A stretch of DNA of 64,000 bases. Origin: JAZGGS01 sp963749485 (lineage in GTDB: Bacteria > Bacteroidota > Ignavibacteria > Ignavibacteriales > Ignavibacteriaceae). Below the pieces are notes generated by a model. That model made no database searches and was not told where the DNA came from. It worked only from the letters and a program-made list of their open reading frames with translations. Where the stretch lies: contig CAVVMV010000002.1 of the NCBI GenBank assembly GCA_963749485.1, positions 124,001 to 188,000 on the forward strand, in the 5' to 3' direction. This document shows positions 49,269 through 58,761 of the stretch, in pieces. Both the position numbers and the translations under genes were made by a program. Positions within the stretch are counted from its first letter, which is position 1. Every line of letters begins with the position of its first letter.

Positions 49269-49702
49269 TTATTCGGGCAATGCAGAGATTTGGTGGTAAA
49301 ATAGTATCAGTTGGCTGATTGGGAATCGGGAAAGAGAATTACCTGTTCTACCTCCCGCAACAAACTCGGTATGTGAAGATTCAACTTTATGCTTTTGTAT
49401 AAAACCTCCCAGCAGTATCCCGATAGCATCAATGAGGTTTTCTCCTCATTAAGAAATGGACCTTCATCTAATTCGGGTTTTTCTTCAGTATAACCTACTT
49501 CAACTTTACCAACCGCTCCATTTTCGTTAACAATATCTGCGCTTAGCATCCATTTGGTTTCTTTCCAGTTATCCGAATTAATGGTCCAGCCGTTACACGT
49601 TAATCGTGCGCATGTTATTTTGGGATACTGCCAGGAGGATAGGAGGCAATTTAATTCTTTTGACCTCTCACCTGGTAAAATATTTTTTGATACCTTTTCC
49701 AA
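49269..49702 (-). CDS. Stand-alone sensor input domain (fragment of a PAS-kinase type sensor), frameshifted
   Basis: The protein reads ITCARLTCNGWTINSDNWKE, TKWMLSADI, GKVEVGYTEEKPELDEGPFL and, after a slip near 49440, NLIDAIGILLGGFIQKHKVE. This is the input module that usually precedes the PAS and kinase domains in Ignavibacterial and methanogen sensors (EEKPELDEGPF then LIDAIAE). Here no PAS, DHp or ATPase domain follows; it ends at 49269. It lies directly behind the receiver gene (50130-49752) on the same strand. It could be an orphan sensor partner or a remnant of a larger kinase. Confidence 0.6.
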
Positions 49703-49751
49703 CTCAACCTTATTTAATTAATGATACAATCCCGATGGATTAATAAAACGG

Positions 49752-50130
49752 TTAATTAAACTTTGCTTGTTCGCTTGCCAGGTTGTTAATCACTTCCTCA
49801 ACTTTTTCAAATTCGTCGGACTTACTAAAGAAATAATCCCCGCCAAGCTGGTAGCATTTATTTTTGTATTGCTCTTGAGGAAAATTAGTGAGCACCAGCA
49901 CTATAGTTGAAGGTTGGGTTCTTCTTTATTTTTTTAAGTACTTCAATTCCACTTTCACCGGGAATTCTGATATCCAGTGTAACAACATCCGGTTTCAGTT
50001 TATTTACCATGTGTATTGCTTCGATAGAATTAGTGGCTTCACCAGCAATTTCCACCCCGGTAATACCGGATAGCATTTCGACAATTCTATCTCTAACAAC
50101 AATAGAATCATCTACAATTAGTATTTTCAC
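49752..50130 (-). CDS. Stand-alone response regulator receiver, frameshifted
   Basis: GTG 50130, with GGAG nine bases upstream, starts KILIVDDSIVVRDRIVEML. The phospho-acceptor Asp is in DVVTLDIRIPG. A slip near 49905 restores TIVLVLTNFPQEQYKNKCYQ, LGGDYFFSKSDEFEKV and ends EQAKFN, about 126 residues, a bare CheY-like domain. Its last strand has FSKS instead of the usual KP, and the paralogue at 55141-55522 shares the NFPQEQYKNKC-type and FDKSEE segments. Adjacent to the LuxR-type regulator and the seven-PAS kinase, so it likely belongs to that pathway. Confidence 0.8.
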
Positions 50131-50143
50131 AATCAGATGTCTC

Positions 50144-50407
50144 CTAAAGAGAATAAAAAGATGATTGTGTAGATAGATAGATAGTATCATTTCTCCAAAA
50201 GTTCGGAACATTGCCGGTGTTTAGAAAATCAGAATAAGTAAAACCGCTTGGTGCATAATTCGGGAAAGTCCATCTTGCTGCTGTAATATCAACTCCCTGT
50301 GCATTGAGCACACCGGAATATAATATCAGAAGTGATAGAATGATCAGATATAAGTACGTTGATTTCCATGCTTGTATGCTCATTAGTATCTCCTTATCCA
50401 TCTCCAA
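50144..50407 (-). CDS. Small secreted protein of unknown function
   Basis: An 87-residue frame with a signal-peptide-like leader (STYLYLIILSLLILYSGVLNAQ) and a short tail GVDITAARWTFPNYAPSGFT. It ends 14 bases before the receiver start at 50130 and is the only frame in this stretch with a clear leader. An internal ATG eight codons in (MSIQAWK) may be the true start, and the end may be frameshifted, as in neighbouring genes. No family recognised. Confidence 0.45.
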   Translation of the reverse strand: MEMDKEILMSIQAWKSTYLYLIILSLLILYSGVLNAQGVDITAARWTFPNYAPSGFTYSDFLNTGNVPNFWRNDTIYLSTQSSFYSL

Positions 50408-50463
50408 ACGTATGTTAATCCGGATGTTCCGGATGCTGGTCTGTGCACTATTACTTTATAAAG

Positions 50464-50495
50464 AACAGACTATAGACCTAAGTCTATAGTCTGTT
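50464..50495. repeat. Perfect 14-bp inverted repeat
   Basis: AACAGACTATAGAC (50464-50477) and GTCTATAGTCTGTT (50482-50495) are exact reverse complements around a four-base loop CTAA. It lies between the LuxR-type regulator and the small secreted protein gene. There is no long T-tract on either side, so terminator or operator cannot be decided from sequence. Confidence 0.7.
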
Positions 50496-50667
50496 AGATG
50501 CTCCCCTGCCCTGAGATCAACTCAGGTCTCACATTTAACTTAAGAACTAAATAGGATAACGGGTATAGGAGAGTAACTGATTTTTTTGTAGTGAGAACTC
50601 TTACAAATATTTGATATACTTAACAATTGCTGTGGTGTGGGCGTTAAAACCAGTTTACGCTAAAAAA

Positions 50668-51288
50668 CTATCTTATCAATTTATTCTGAATAGCATAAAG
50701 GGTTAGTTCCGTTCTGCTTTTCATGCCCATTTTATCATATATTCTGGATCTGTAGGTGCTTACAGTTTTAACGCTTAAAGAAAGTTCATCTGCGATATTC
50801 GTAATTGTCTTGCCAACAGCTATCATTGCAAATACTTCATATTCTCTATCAGATAGAAGTTCGTGTGGTAGTTTATCGCCAAAATTATCTACTAACTTAT
50901 CCGCAATCGATTGGGTAATATATTTATGACCGGAAAGAATTTTTTGAATTGCCTTTACCAGTTCTTCCGGCGCACTGTCCTTTGTAATATAGCCGGAAGC
51001 CCCACCCTTAAGTGCTCTTAATGCATATTGTTCCTCGGGGTGAATGCTAAGAATTAATACAGGCAGCTTTGGTTTACGATCTTTAATTTCTTTAAGTGCC
51101 TGTAAACCGCTTTGTCCGGGCATGGAAATATCCAGTACTACAAAATCAAAACTATCATTTGTTATTCTTTCAATTAACGCCGGACCGTTATCAACTTCTT
51201 CAACTACTTTTACGCCGGACATTTCCATAAGTATCTGTTTTAGTCCTTTACGCACAACAGCATGGTCGTCGGCTATAATAATTTTCAT
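50668..51288 (-). CDS. NarL/LuxR-family response regulator
   Basis: The 206-residue protein has a receiver (residues 1-120, with DDH, Asp53 in VVLDISMPG and Lys in YITKDS) and a LuxR-type helix-turn-helix (about 140-205, LSDREYEVFAMIAVGKTITNIADELSLSVKTVSTYRSR in summary order). It is the expected partner of the NarX-type kinase just upstream on the same strand. Phosphorylation would activate DNA binding. Targets are unknown. Confidence 0.94.
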   Translation of the reverse strand: MKIIIADDHAVVRKGLKQILMEMSGVKVVEEVDNGPALIERITNDSFDFVVLDISMPGQSGLQALKEIKDRKPKLPVLILSIHPEEQYALRALKGGASGYITKDSAPEELVKAIQKILSGHKYITQSIADKLVDNFGDKLPHELLSDREYEVFAMIAVGKTITNIADELSLSVKTVSTYRSRIYDKMGMKSRTELTLYAIQNKLIR

Positions 51289-51572
51289 TGAATCTTACCC
51301 AGTCATAAATTCTAATTCGAGCTTATCAGCCGAATATTAAATTTAGAAAAAGTTTTAACATTATCTACACACCGTGAAAATGATAAGTGGAAAGATAGCA
51401 GGAAGATAGTTGTATTATATTTCATTTACAATCGACGGTGGGCTAAAGGAAATATTATGTGAAGTGAAATTCTAACTTTCCGTCTGTAATAATTAAAAAG
51501 ATAGCAGCAATCATTTTTCAAAACTAAATCCAGCCGGATTTCTGAATGAAAGCAAATATTTAAATCCGATTA
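51289..51572. other. Intergenic region between kinase and LuxR-type regulator
   Basis: A 284-base gap of AT-rich sequence without a coding frame or strong hairpin. It separates the kinase stop from the regulator start on the same strand and so probably contains the regulator's promoter. Confidence 0.4.
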
Positions 51573-54500
51573 TCAGGCTTTTCCTATTGGAATATAAACT
51601 CTAACAGCGGTACCGCCTTCTGCTGCCCTGGAAATTGTTAGCTTACCTCTAAAAACAGATACCCTTTCATTCATTCCTATTAAACCGAGTGATTTTGAAC
51701 TGTTAATTTGTTCTTCACTAATTCCAACGCCGTTATCACTTATTTCCACTAGAAAAAAATCGTCCGCTCTCCTAATAGTCACTGTAACTTTGGTTGCCTG
51801 TGAATGCCTTGCAATGTTTGTAAGTGATTCCTGGAATATCCTGAAAACAGCAATTGAAATATCGTCCTCAACAGTAAACTCATCAACAAAGATTTCAAAG
51901 TTGCACTCAATACCTGACCTGTTCTGGAATTCTTTCGTCTGCCATTCAATAGCAGAAACCAACCCAAGATCATCCAGTATACCGGGTCTTAGCTCTGTTG
52001 CAATTCGTTTAACAGTTTGGATTGTTGAATCGGTTAATCCAAGCATAACATCCATTTTGGATGCTCTCATCTCTTCAGTCATCCCGGAATTTTTTTTCAT
52101 CCAGGCAATATCCATCTTTAAAGCTGTTAAAGTCTGTCCGAGATCATCGTGAATTTCTCTCGCTACAGTTGCGCGTTCCTCTTCTCTTATCATCTGCAAG
52201 CTCTCTGCGAGACTCCTGAGCTGGTTATGTGAATCTCTTAATTTTTTTTCTGCTTTCTTGCGTCGGTGATATCGTCAATCAAAGAAGCTACACCAATTAC
52301 TGTTCCCAGCAAGATCAGTTATAGCAACGTTATACCAGTCACATAAAATTCTTTTACCATTTTTAGTAATATTATTCATTTACACTTCTATTCCCGCCGG
52401 TTTGAGTCAAAAGGTTCTTGAAAACCTCATCAATCTGGCCTTGGATCTCCAAGGGGACAATTAATTTGTATGGGTGCTTTCCAAGAGCTTCTTCTTTACT
52501 GTAACCAAAAATTTTCTCTGCTGATAAATTCCATTCAATTACTTTAAAATCAACATCCCAAAAAATTGCACCAAGTGGAGTATTATTCATATGACTAGAA
52601 AGACGTTGCCGACTCTCTTTAAGCTTGTTCTCAGCCTGCTTTCGCTCGGTGATGTCCGTAATGAATCCCTCAAGTGAGATGACATCATTTTCCTCTCCGT
52701 AAATAGCCTGACCTTGTTCCCAGACCCATTTTTCCGCTCCGCTGGCAGTAGTAATTCGATAGTTCAACTGAAAGGGCTGCTTCATCTCAATTGCATCTTG
52801 AACTTTATCCCAGACCATCTGGCGATCCTCAGGGTGGATTAGATCTGCATAGGAAACCTTGGAATTATCAATCAATTCTTCGGTATAGTAGCCGGTTAAG
52901 GAATAACAGCCATCACTGATAAATTCCATTGTCCAATCAGGATCATTTTTGCATTTATACGCCATACCGGGCAAGTTGCTCATCAAGGTTGCCAGGCGTC
53001 GTTCGCTTTCCTGTATCAATTCTTCCGCCTGCTTGCGTTCGCTTATGTCAACAACAATACCCCTCAAGCCAACTGGTTTATTATCTTTAATAACAGGGCT
53101 TGAGTATATCAAGACTGGAAAGGTTGAACCATCTTTTTTAATCAGGGAATATTCAGAGTTTTCCACAGGTTTTCCTGTCATTATGTTCTTCATGTTTTCT
53201 TTAGCTCTATCTCTATCTTCCGGTATTACGTTATTCAGCACATTAAAATTATTAATCAATTCATCTTCTGAGTATCCAAAAACTAAACTTGCCTGCTTGT
53301 TAGAAAAAGTAAGGTTTGCATTTAAATCAGTTTCATAAACGATTTGCGGTAATAGATCTGCCATTTCTCTGAATTTTTGTTCACTCTCGCGAAGAGCTTC
53401 CTCTGCCAGCTTGCGCTCGGTGATATCTTCACATGTACCTAAAACCCCATATATATTGCCGTACTATTCAAGAGTGGAATTTTAGAAGTTCTAAGCCAGA
53501 TGGTTTTCCCTTCAGGTGTTGACTGGGGTTCTTCATAATTGATTTTCGGCTGTCCGCTTTCTATAACAAATTTATCATCGCTACGATACAATTCAGCTTG
53601 CTCAGCCCATCCCATATTATAATCATTATCACCAATCACTTCTTCAGGATTGCTTCTTCCAGCATCTCTGGCAAATAACTGGTCACATCCCAAATAAACA
53701 CCGTCAAGGTCTTTCCAAAATACCCTTACTGGAATTGTGTTAAGAACATGGCTCAACATTGTTTTTGATTCAATTAATGCTTCCTCTGCCTGCTTGCGCT
53801 CGGTTATATCAATACCTGAAGTAAGTAAATATGGTTTATCCTGTATTGTAATAATTTCTCCGGATATTAGTGAATCTCTTATTTCCCCTGACTTAGTTCT
53901 AATTTTTATTTCAAGGTTAGAAACTCTTTTATCCTCCTTCATTTTTTTAATGTAATTTCCACGATCTTCAATATTTGCCCATAAGTTTAAATCAAAAACA
54001 CTTTTACCCATTATTTCCTGTTTCGAATACATAATTAATTTTTCGAAACTTTTATTTATATCAACTACTTTTCCGGACTCAATTTCAGAAATGATCATAG
54101 GGCTGGGACTTGAATTAAATGTTTTGCTAAATTTTTCTTCACTTTCCAGACGAGCCAGCTCTGTTTGTCTACGAGCAGTTATATCCTCAACAATTCCCTG
54201 ATAATGTGTTATATTATTTTTTTCATCTCGTCGAATGTAAGTTTTATCCTCCACCCATTTTATCTTACCGGATTTTGTAACAATGCGATAAGGTTCATGT
54301 GAAAATCTATCCGTGCCCTCTTCTGAGCTATATTTTGTTACTTCATTTTCAACTCTTTCCAATATCTTCCGGATGAATTAATTTTGAATACCTAACTTTC
54401 CCGGACATAAATTCTTCAGCAGTGTATTCGAATAAATCCACAACATTTTCTGATACATATTCAACCGGCCAGCCTTCTTCGTTTTTCCACAAAAAGGGAA

Positions 54501-55039
54501 CGGCTGGACTTTTGTTAATTATATCATATGCTTCTTTTAATGCTTCTTCAGCTTCTTTTTGAGCCGTGATTTCTCTTGCAATACCTTCAATTGCTATAAA
54601 TTCACCTTTCTCGTTGAAAATGGGAATAGCCCTGTCTTCAGTCCAAATAATTTTGCCATCTTTCCTAATCCATCTTACCTGGTGGGGGCCTTCAGGTATG
54701 ATTCCCTTATAAAGTCCATCGAGTTTACTTCTATCTTCGGGGTGAATGATTTTGCGTCCAATTTCAGGATCATCGTAATATTCCTGCGGAGTATATCCGG
54801 CTATTTCGGTAACAGCAGGACTTATAAATTCAAAACCCGGATCCGGTGAGACCCGAAAACGGTAAATAATTTCTGGTGCATTTTCTACTAATCGGCGAAA
54901 TTTTTCTTCACTTTCTCTTAGCTCATTTACTTTTTGTATGCGCTCCTCCTCGACTCTCTCCAAATTCCGAACCTGATTTTTAAGTGATTCTATTTCTTCA
55001 ATCAGTTCACTTTTGCTTTTGTTTTTTAAGAGTACTCAT
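51573..55039 (-). CDS. Seven-PAS NarX-type (HisKA_3) sensor histidine kinase, frameshifted
   Basis: Fragments 54349-54963, 53439-54362, 52372-53364 and 51573-52199 with gap reads join into one soluble kinase of about 1150 residues. Seven PAS modules are visible, each followed by a D(I)TERKQAE- or ITAQKEAEE-type PAC end (for example PAS1 EKFRRLVENAPEIIYRF, PAS3 FSKTFNSSPSPMIISE, PAS6 RLATLMSNLPGMAYKC). The DHp is VAREIHDDLGQTLTALK with the phospho-acceptor His, and the ATPase domain has SDNGVGI. ATG 55039 (MSTLK) is in another frame to KNKSKSELIEEIESLKNQ. Slips are near 55025, 54355, 53400, 52300 and 52270. No membrane helices: a cytoplasmic sensor for a small molecule or redox state. Confidence 0.9.
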
Positions 55040-55140
55040 AATAATTATTCCTAAATTTTAGCGGTTATCAGTATAATAACTGATGTTAAACAAAGAAACA
55101 ACAATAGCGGCTGAGTGTTGGTAGGTTGCGAGCTAATAAA

Positions 55141-55522
55141 TTAATGGGATTGAGCCGTGCTGCTCTCAGCCAGGGTTTTCAATACTTCTGTTACTTTTGA
55201 ATATTCTTCTGATTTATCAAAAAAGATAATCGGCACCGTATTCCAAACACTTTTCCTTATACTGCCCCAAAGGATAATTTGTTAGCAAGATTGTTATAAT
55301 CGAGGAGTTCATTTTCTTAACCTTCTTAAGAACCTCAACCCCTGAATCACCCGGTATTTTAATATCCAGTATAACAACATCGGGGGTTTTTTCCTCAATT
55401 ATATTTAGTGCCTCGAATGAATTTCCAGCTTCACCTACAATAGTTAAAGAAGGAATGTCCGAAATCATATTAATAAGTCGTTCTCTTACAATTGTTGAAT
55501 CATCTACTACAACCACTCTCAT
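55141..55522 (-). CDS. Stand-alone response regulator receiver, frameshifted
   Basis: ATG 55522 (GGAG upstream) starts RVVVVDDSTIVRERLINMI. The acceptor Asp is in DVVILDIKIPG, and TNYPLGQYKEKCLEYGADY follows. A slip near 55220 gives FDKSEEYSKVTEVLKTLAES and a stop at 55141, about 127 residues. It is a clear paralogue of the receiver at 49752-50130, with the same unusual KS in place of KP. It is the first gene of the run receiver, seven-PAS kinase, LuxR regulator, suggesting phosphate transfer between the two receivers and the kinase. Confidence 0.82.
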
Positions 55523-55872
55523 AGCTTCAGGCTCCAATTTTATTAAAGAGTATTAGGATGGCAATAACTTTACCTTTGAACTAGAAAATATAAAATTAAG
55601 CATAAGTGTGTTATAAGCAATACTCTGAATTACTTGTAGGGGAATATTCTTACATCGTTTATTATTTAATATTTCGAAAGAGTGTTTTCTTACAAAGTAA
55701 TGCCAAAAAGGAATAGTTTTAGACTGGTTAAGACTAACAATTGCCGATTGTTAAGAATGTCTCGGAGTTCAATTATAATGTGATTTTTGGTTGACAGATA
55801 AAATTTTTTGATGGGTTTTGGTGTGCCTGTTAGTGGTGTAAAAAGTTTAAATGACGATAGTAATATCTTACT
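55523..55872. other. Intergenic region with no gene seen
   Basis: A 350-base AT-rich gap between the receiver and BtpA-family genes. It contains TTGTAGGGGAATATTC (55633-55648) followed by TTACA, similar to TTGTAGTGAGAACTCTTACA near 50586-50605 upstream of the LuxR regulator. This may be a shared regulatory motif, but two copies are too few to be sure. Confidence 0.4.
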
Positions 55873-56685
55873 TTATAAATTTGATTTCAGTTCGTTAACT
55901 CTTTTCATTAATGCTTTCACTCTTTCAACATCAACTTCGTTCATCCAACTGCCTTCTTTCTTTAAAGATGAACCAACAATAAAAGCATCAGCGATTGGTA
56001 AATATTTATCAATGTTTTCCGTTGCTATTCCCGAACCAATAATTACAGGAACCTTAATTTCATCTTTAACTTTTTTTACCTCATCAATATCAGCTTCGTA
56101 ACCGGTTGATGAACCTGTAATTATTATTCCATCACTTAAAAAAAACTGTGCGGCTTTAGCGGTTTCAATTATATCTACATCGGAAGTAATTGAGTGAGAA
56201 CTGTGTTTCTTTTTTATATCGGTAAAGATTAAAATGTTTTCTGCGGCAATTTGTTTCCTGTATCTTAACAGCTCCCCGGCATCAGATTCCATTAGCCCTT
56301 CATCTGCAATGTGAGCAAAAACAAATCCTTCCGTGCGCACAAAATCCAATCCGGCTGAATGTGCTGCGGCAAGTGCATCTTTGTTGGCACCTGCAAGAAT
56401 CTGAATTCCACATGGAAGCTTCGTTAAATTTTTAACTTCATAACCAATTACACTCATCAGGGATGTAATTTCAGGTCCGACTTTTCTTTTTAAATAAGGA
56501 ACATCGTGCATGTTTTCAATTGCAATTGCATCAATCCCGTTTTCTTTATAGATAAGCGCTTCCGTTTTTGCCTGTTCAATAATTTGCTTAACACTTCCCC
56601 TATAGTTTGGTGTACCGGGCAATGCTGAAACATGAATCATTCCTATAACAGGTTTATAAATATTAAAAAGATTGAGATGTTTCAT
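55873..56685 (-). CDS. BtpA/SgcQ family protein
   Basis: ATG 56685 is chosen: it overlaps the stop of the upstream gene (ATGA, 56682-56685). It yields 270 residues, a TIM-barrel-like protein with YKPVIGMIHVSALPGTP, GIDAIAIENMHDVPYLKR, FVRTEGFVFAHIADEGL, VPVIIGSGIATENI and AFIVGSSLKKEG. BtpA was described as affecting photosystem I assembly in cyanobacteria; SgcQ-like members sit in sugar-phosphate loci. Here the function is unknown. Co-translated with a Cys-rich membrane protein. Confidence 0.9.
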   Translation of the reverse strand: MKHLNLFNIYKPVIGMIHVSALPGTPNYRGSVKQIIEQAKTEALIYKENGIDAIAIENMHDVPYLKRKVGPEITSLMSVIGYEVKNLTKLPCGIQILAGANKDALAAAHSAGLDFVRTEGFVFAHIADEGLMESDAGELLRYRKQIAAENILIFTDIKKKHSSHSITSDVDIIETAKAAQFFLSDGIIITGSSTGYEADIDEVKKVKDEIKVPVIIGSGIATENIDKYLPIADAFIVGSSLKKEGSWMNEVDVERVKALMKRVNELKSNL

Positions 56686-56990
56686 TTGGGTTCCCAGTCT
56701 ACTCCTTCGCAAGGAACATAATCTTCAGTTGGATGTTTATCATACTTAAGGCAAAGTACTGCTGAAGTATCAAAATGTTTGCAGCTTGAACATAATGTAG
56801 AGCTTATAACATTTTTATTTTTTTCTTCGAACCACCTGTAGCTTACAAGTGCAGGATGAAATATGATAACATAAATTGCAGCAAGGCATATAAGCAGCCA
56901 CAGGTTGAAATCTATTTCGGATTTAATAATCCAAAGCCCGGGAATTGTAATCGCAGTTCTTACTAGTGTCCAAAAAACTATCTCGCCCAC
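56682..56990 (-). CDS. Small membrane protein with a Cys-rich C-terminal motif
   Basis: 102 residues: two membrane helices (about 5-25 and 28-48) and a soluble tail with CSSCKHFDTSAVLCLKYDKH and VPCEGVDWEPK. The four cysteines (CxxC plus two) could bind zinc or an iron-sulfur cluster. No known family recognised. The stop overlaps the start of the BtpA-family gene, so the two proteins are produced together. Confidence 0.75.
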   Translation of the reverse strand: MGEIVFWTLVRTAITIPGLWIIKSEIDFNLWLLICLAAIYVIIFHPALVSYRWFEEKNKNVISSTLCSSCKHFDTSAVLCLKYDKHPTEDYVPCEGVDWEPK

Positions 56991-57190
56991 ATTAAAAGTC
57001 CTATCTTGATTACCATACCAATAAATATTTTCAGTTTGAAAATTAAAGAATAAACTAAATTCTTAAAAGAATTATTGACAGAAATACATCCCCTGGCAAA
57101 GATATTGTAAACTTGTAATATTTACATTAATGTGTTATTATTATCTTTACTGAAAATCTGGTTTGTGTAGAAATTACCGGTTGAAGAGGA

Positions 57191-57214
57191 AAGCACTTTT
57201 TAAGGTAAGTGCTT
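57191..57214 (-). terminator. Possible terminator of the tRNA-Lys transcript
   Basis: AAGCACTT (57191-57198) pairs with AAGTGCTT (57207-57214) around an eight-base loop, 20 bases downstream of the tRNA on the minus strand. The T-tract is short (TTTCC), so this is tentative. Confidence 0.45.
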
Positions 57215-57233
57215 AAAAATAAAGAAGATAGAG

Positions 57234-57305
57234 TGAGCGCGGATGGGCTCGAACCATCGACCCTCTGCTTAAAAGGCAGATGCTCTACCACTGAGCTACG
57301 CGCCC
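57234..57305 (-). tRNA. tRNA-Lys (UUU)
   Basis: The minus strand gives a complete 72-base cloverleaf. The acceptor stem is GGGCGCG/CGCGCTC with one G-T pair, the D arm contains GTAGCTCAGTGGTAGAGC, the anticodon loop CTTTTAA has anticodon TTT, and the T arm is GATGG-TTCGAGC-CCATC. The discriminator is A and CCA is not encoded. Confidence 0.97.
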
Positions 57306-57323
57306 TGAAAAATAAGAAGTGCA

Positions 57324-57352
57324 AATATAAATAAGAAGCGAAGTTATTCCAA
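57324..57352 (-). promoter_or_regulatory. Candidate sigma-70 promoter of tRNA-Lys
   Basis: On the minus strand TTGGAA (57352-57347) and TATATT (57329-57324) are 17 bases apart, about 18 bases before the tRNA 5' end. Confidence 0.5.
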
Positions 57353-57390
57353 ACTAAGGGTTTTCGCAATTATAAAGAGGGTTAGGTAAA

Positions 57391-58755
57391 ATGATAACAA
57401 AAAATTCAAAAATATTAGTTTGCGACGACGACGAAACCCTATGTTATTTGCTTAAGGAACAATTACTTGAAGAGGGGTTTGCAGTTGATACTGTGTACGA
57501 TGGTGAGTACGCAATTCAGGCAATAAAAGGAACTCACTACGATGTGCTTCTGCTTGACCTTAATATGAAAGTGGTACAGGGGGAGGAGGTATTAAAGTTT
57601 GTTAAAGAATACAACCCCACCATCCAGGTTATTATCCTTTCTGCACAAGAAGAAATGCGTAAAGCTATTGAATGTATTAAAACCGGTGCGTATGATTTTA
57701 TAACAAAACCATATGAGTTTGATGAGTTACTTCTTACTATAAACAGGGCGGTTGAGCATAAAGAGCTGATTGTTAAAACAGAGTTACTAACAAAAGAAAT
57801 TAGCAAAAAAAGTTCCGATACAATAATTGGTAGCAGCCCGCCGCTGCAGCGTGTGCTTAACCTTTCCCAAAAAGCTGCAGTATCCGATTCAAATATATTA
57901 ATTGAAGGAGAAACCGGTACTGGTAAAGAATTATTTGCAGAATATATGCACAAACAATCTTCCAGGAAAGAGAAACCGTTTGTTGTTATTAACTGTGCAT
58001 CCCTTCCGGATCAGCTGATAGAAAGTGAATTGTTTGGGCATGAGAAAGGTGCCTTTACAGATGCAAAAAATACGAAGCAGGGGCTTGTTGAAATAGCACA
58101 TGGCGGAACTTTATTCCTGGATGAAATTGGTGAGTTGAGCTTAACTTTGCAGCCAAAACTGCTTCGCTTCCTTGAAAACGGGGAGTACAGGAGAATTGGC
58201 GGTGTGGTGAACTTGAACTCAAACGTAAGGGTAATTGGCGCAACCAACAAGAACTTACTTGAAGAGGCAGAAAATAAAAATTTTAGAAAAGATCTTCTTT
58301 TCAGGTTGAACGTAATAACTCTAACTATTCCACCATTACGCGACAGGCAGGAAGATATCCTGGTTCTGGCAAATTATTTTCTGGGTGAAAAATCGCCCGT
58401 GAGAGCGCCAAAACATTTATCGGAACAAGCTAATGACATGCTTCTTAATTATTCCTTTACAGGCAATGTACGCGAGCTTGAACATATTATTGAAAGAGCT
58501 ATAATTTTTGCAGAAGGGGAACTTATCCTGCCTGATGATCTGAACCTTCCACATTCTTACCAGGCACGGTCTAGAAGTCTCTCCTCAACAGAGGATAATG
58601 ATGAAATTCTTAGTATGGAAGAACTTGAAAAATGGCATATCAAAAAAGTTCTTGATAAAAACAGGTGGGATAGATCTCAAACTGCAAACCAGTTGGGAAT
58701 AAGCCCCAAAACACTTTACACAAAAATTAAGAAGTACGAACTAAAACCAATTTAA
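57391..58755 (+). CDS. NtrC-type sigma-54-dependent response regulator
   Basis: 454 intact residues: receiver (1-115, with CDDDE and Asp in VLLLDLNMK), AAA+ ATPase (about 140-375: Walker A GETGTGKE near 173, sigma-54 contact loop GAFTDA, Walker B GTLFLDEIGE) and a Fis-type helix-turn-helix at the end (NRWDRSQTANQLGISPKTLY). It activates sigma-54 promoters when phosphorylated by its partner kinase, almost certainly the hybrid kinase encoded six bases downstream. AGGTAAA precedes the ATG. Confidence 0.96.
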   Translation: MITKNSKILVCDDDETLCYLLKEQLLEEGFAVDTVYDGEYAIQAIKGTHYDVLLLDLNMKVVQGEEVLKFVKEYNPTIQVIILSAQEEMRKAIECIKTGAYDFITKPYEFDELLLTINRAVEHKELIVKTELLTKEISKKSSDTIIGSSPPLQRVLNLSQKAAVSDSNILIEGETGTGKELFAEYMHKQSSRKEKPFVVINCASLPDQLIESELFGHEKGAFTDAKNTKQGLVEIAHGGTLFLDEIGELSLTLQPKLLRFLENGEYRRIGGVVNLNSNVRVIGATNKNLLEEAENKNFRKDLLFRLNVITLTIPPLRDRQEDILVLANYFLGEKSPVRAPKHLSEQANDMLLNYSFTGNVRELEHIIERAIIFAEGELILPDDLNLPHSYQARSRSLSSTEDNDEILSMEELEKWHIKKVLDKNRWDRSQTANQLGISPKTLYTKIKKYELKPI

Positions 58756-58761
58756 TTTCAA

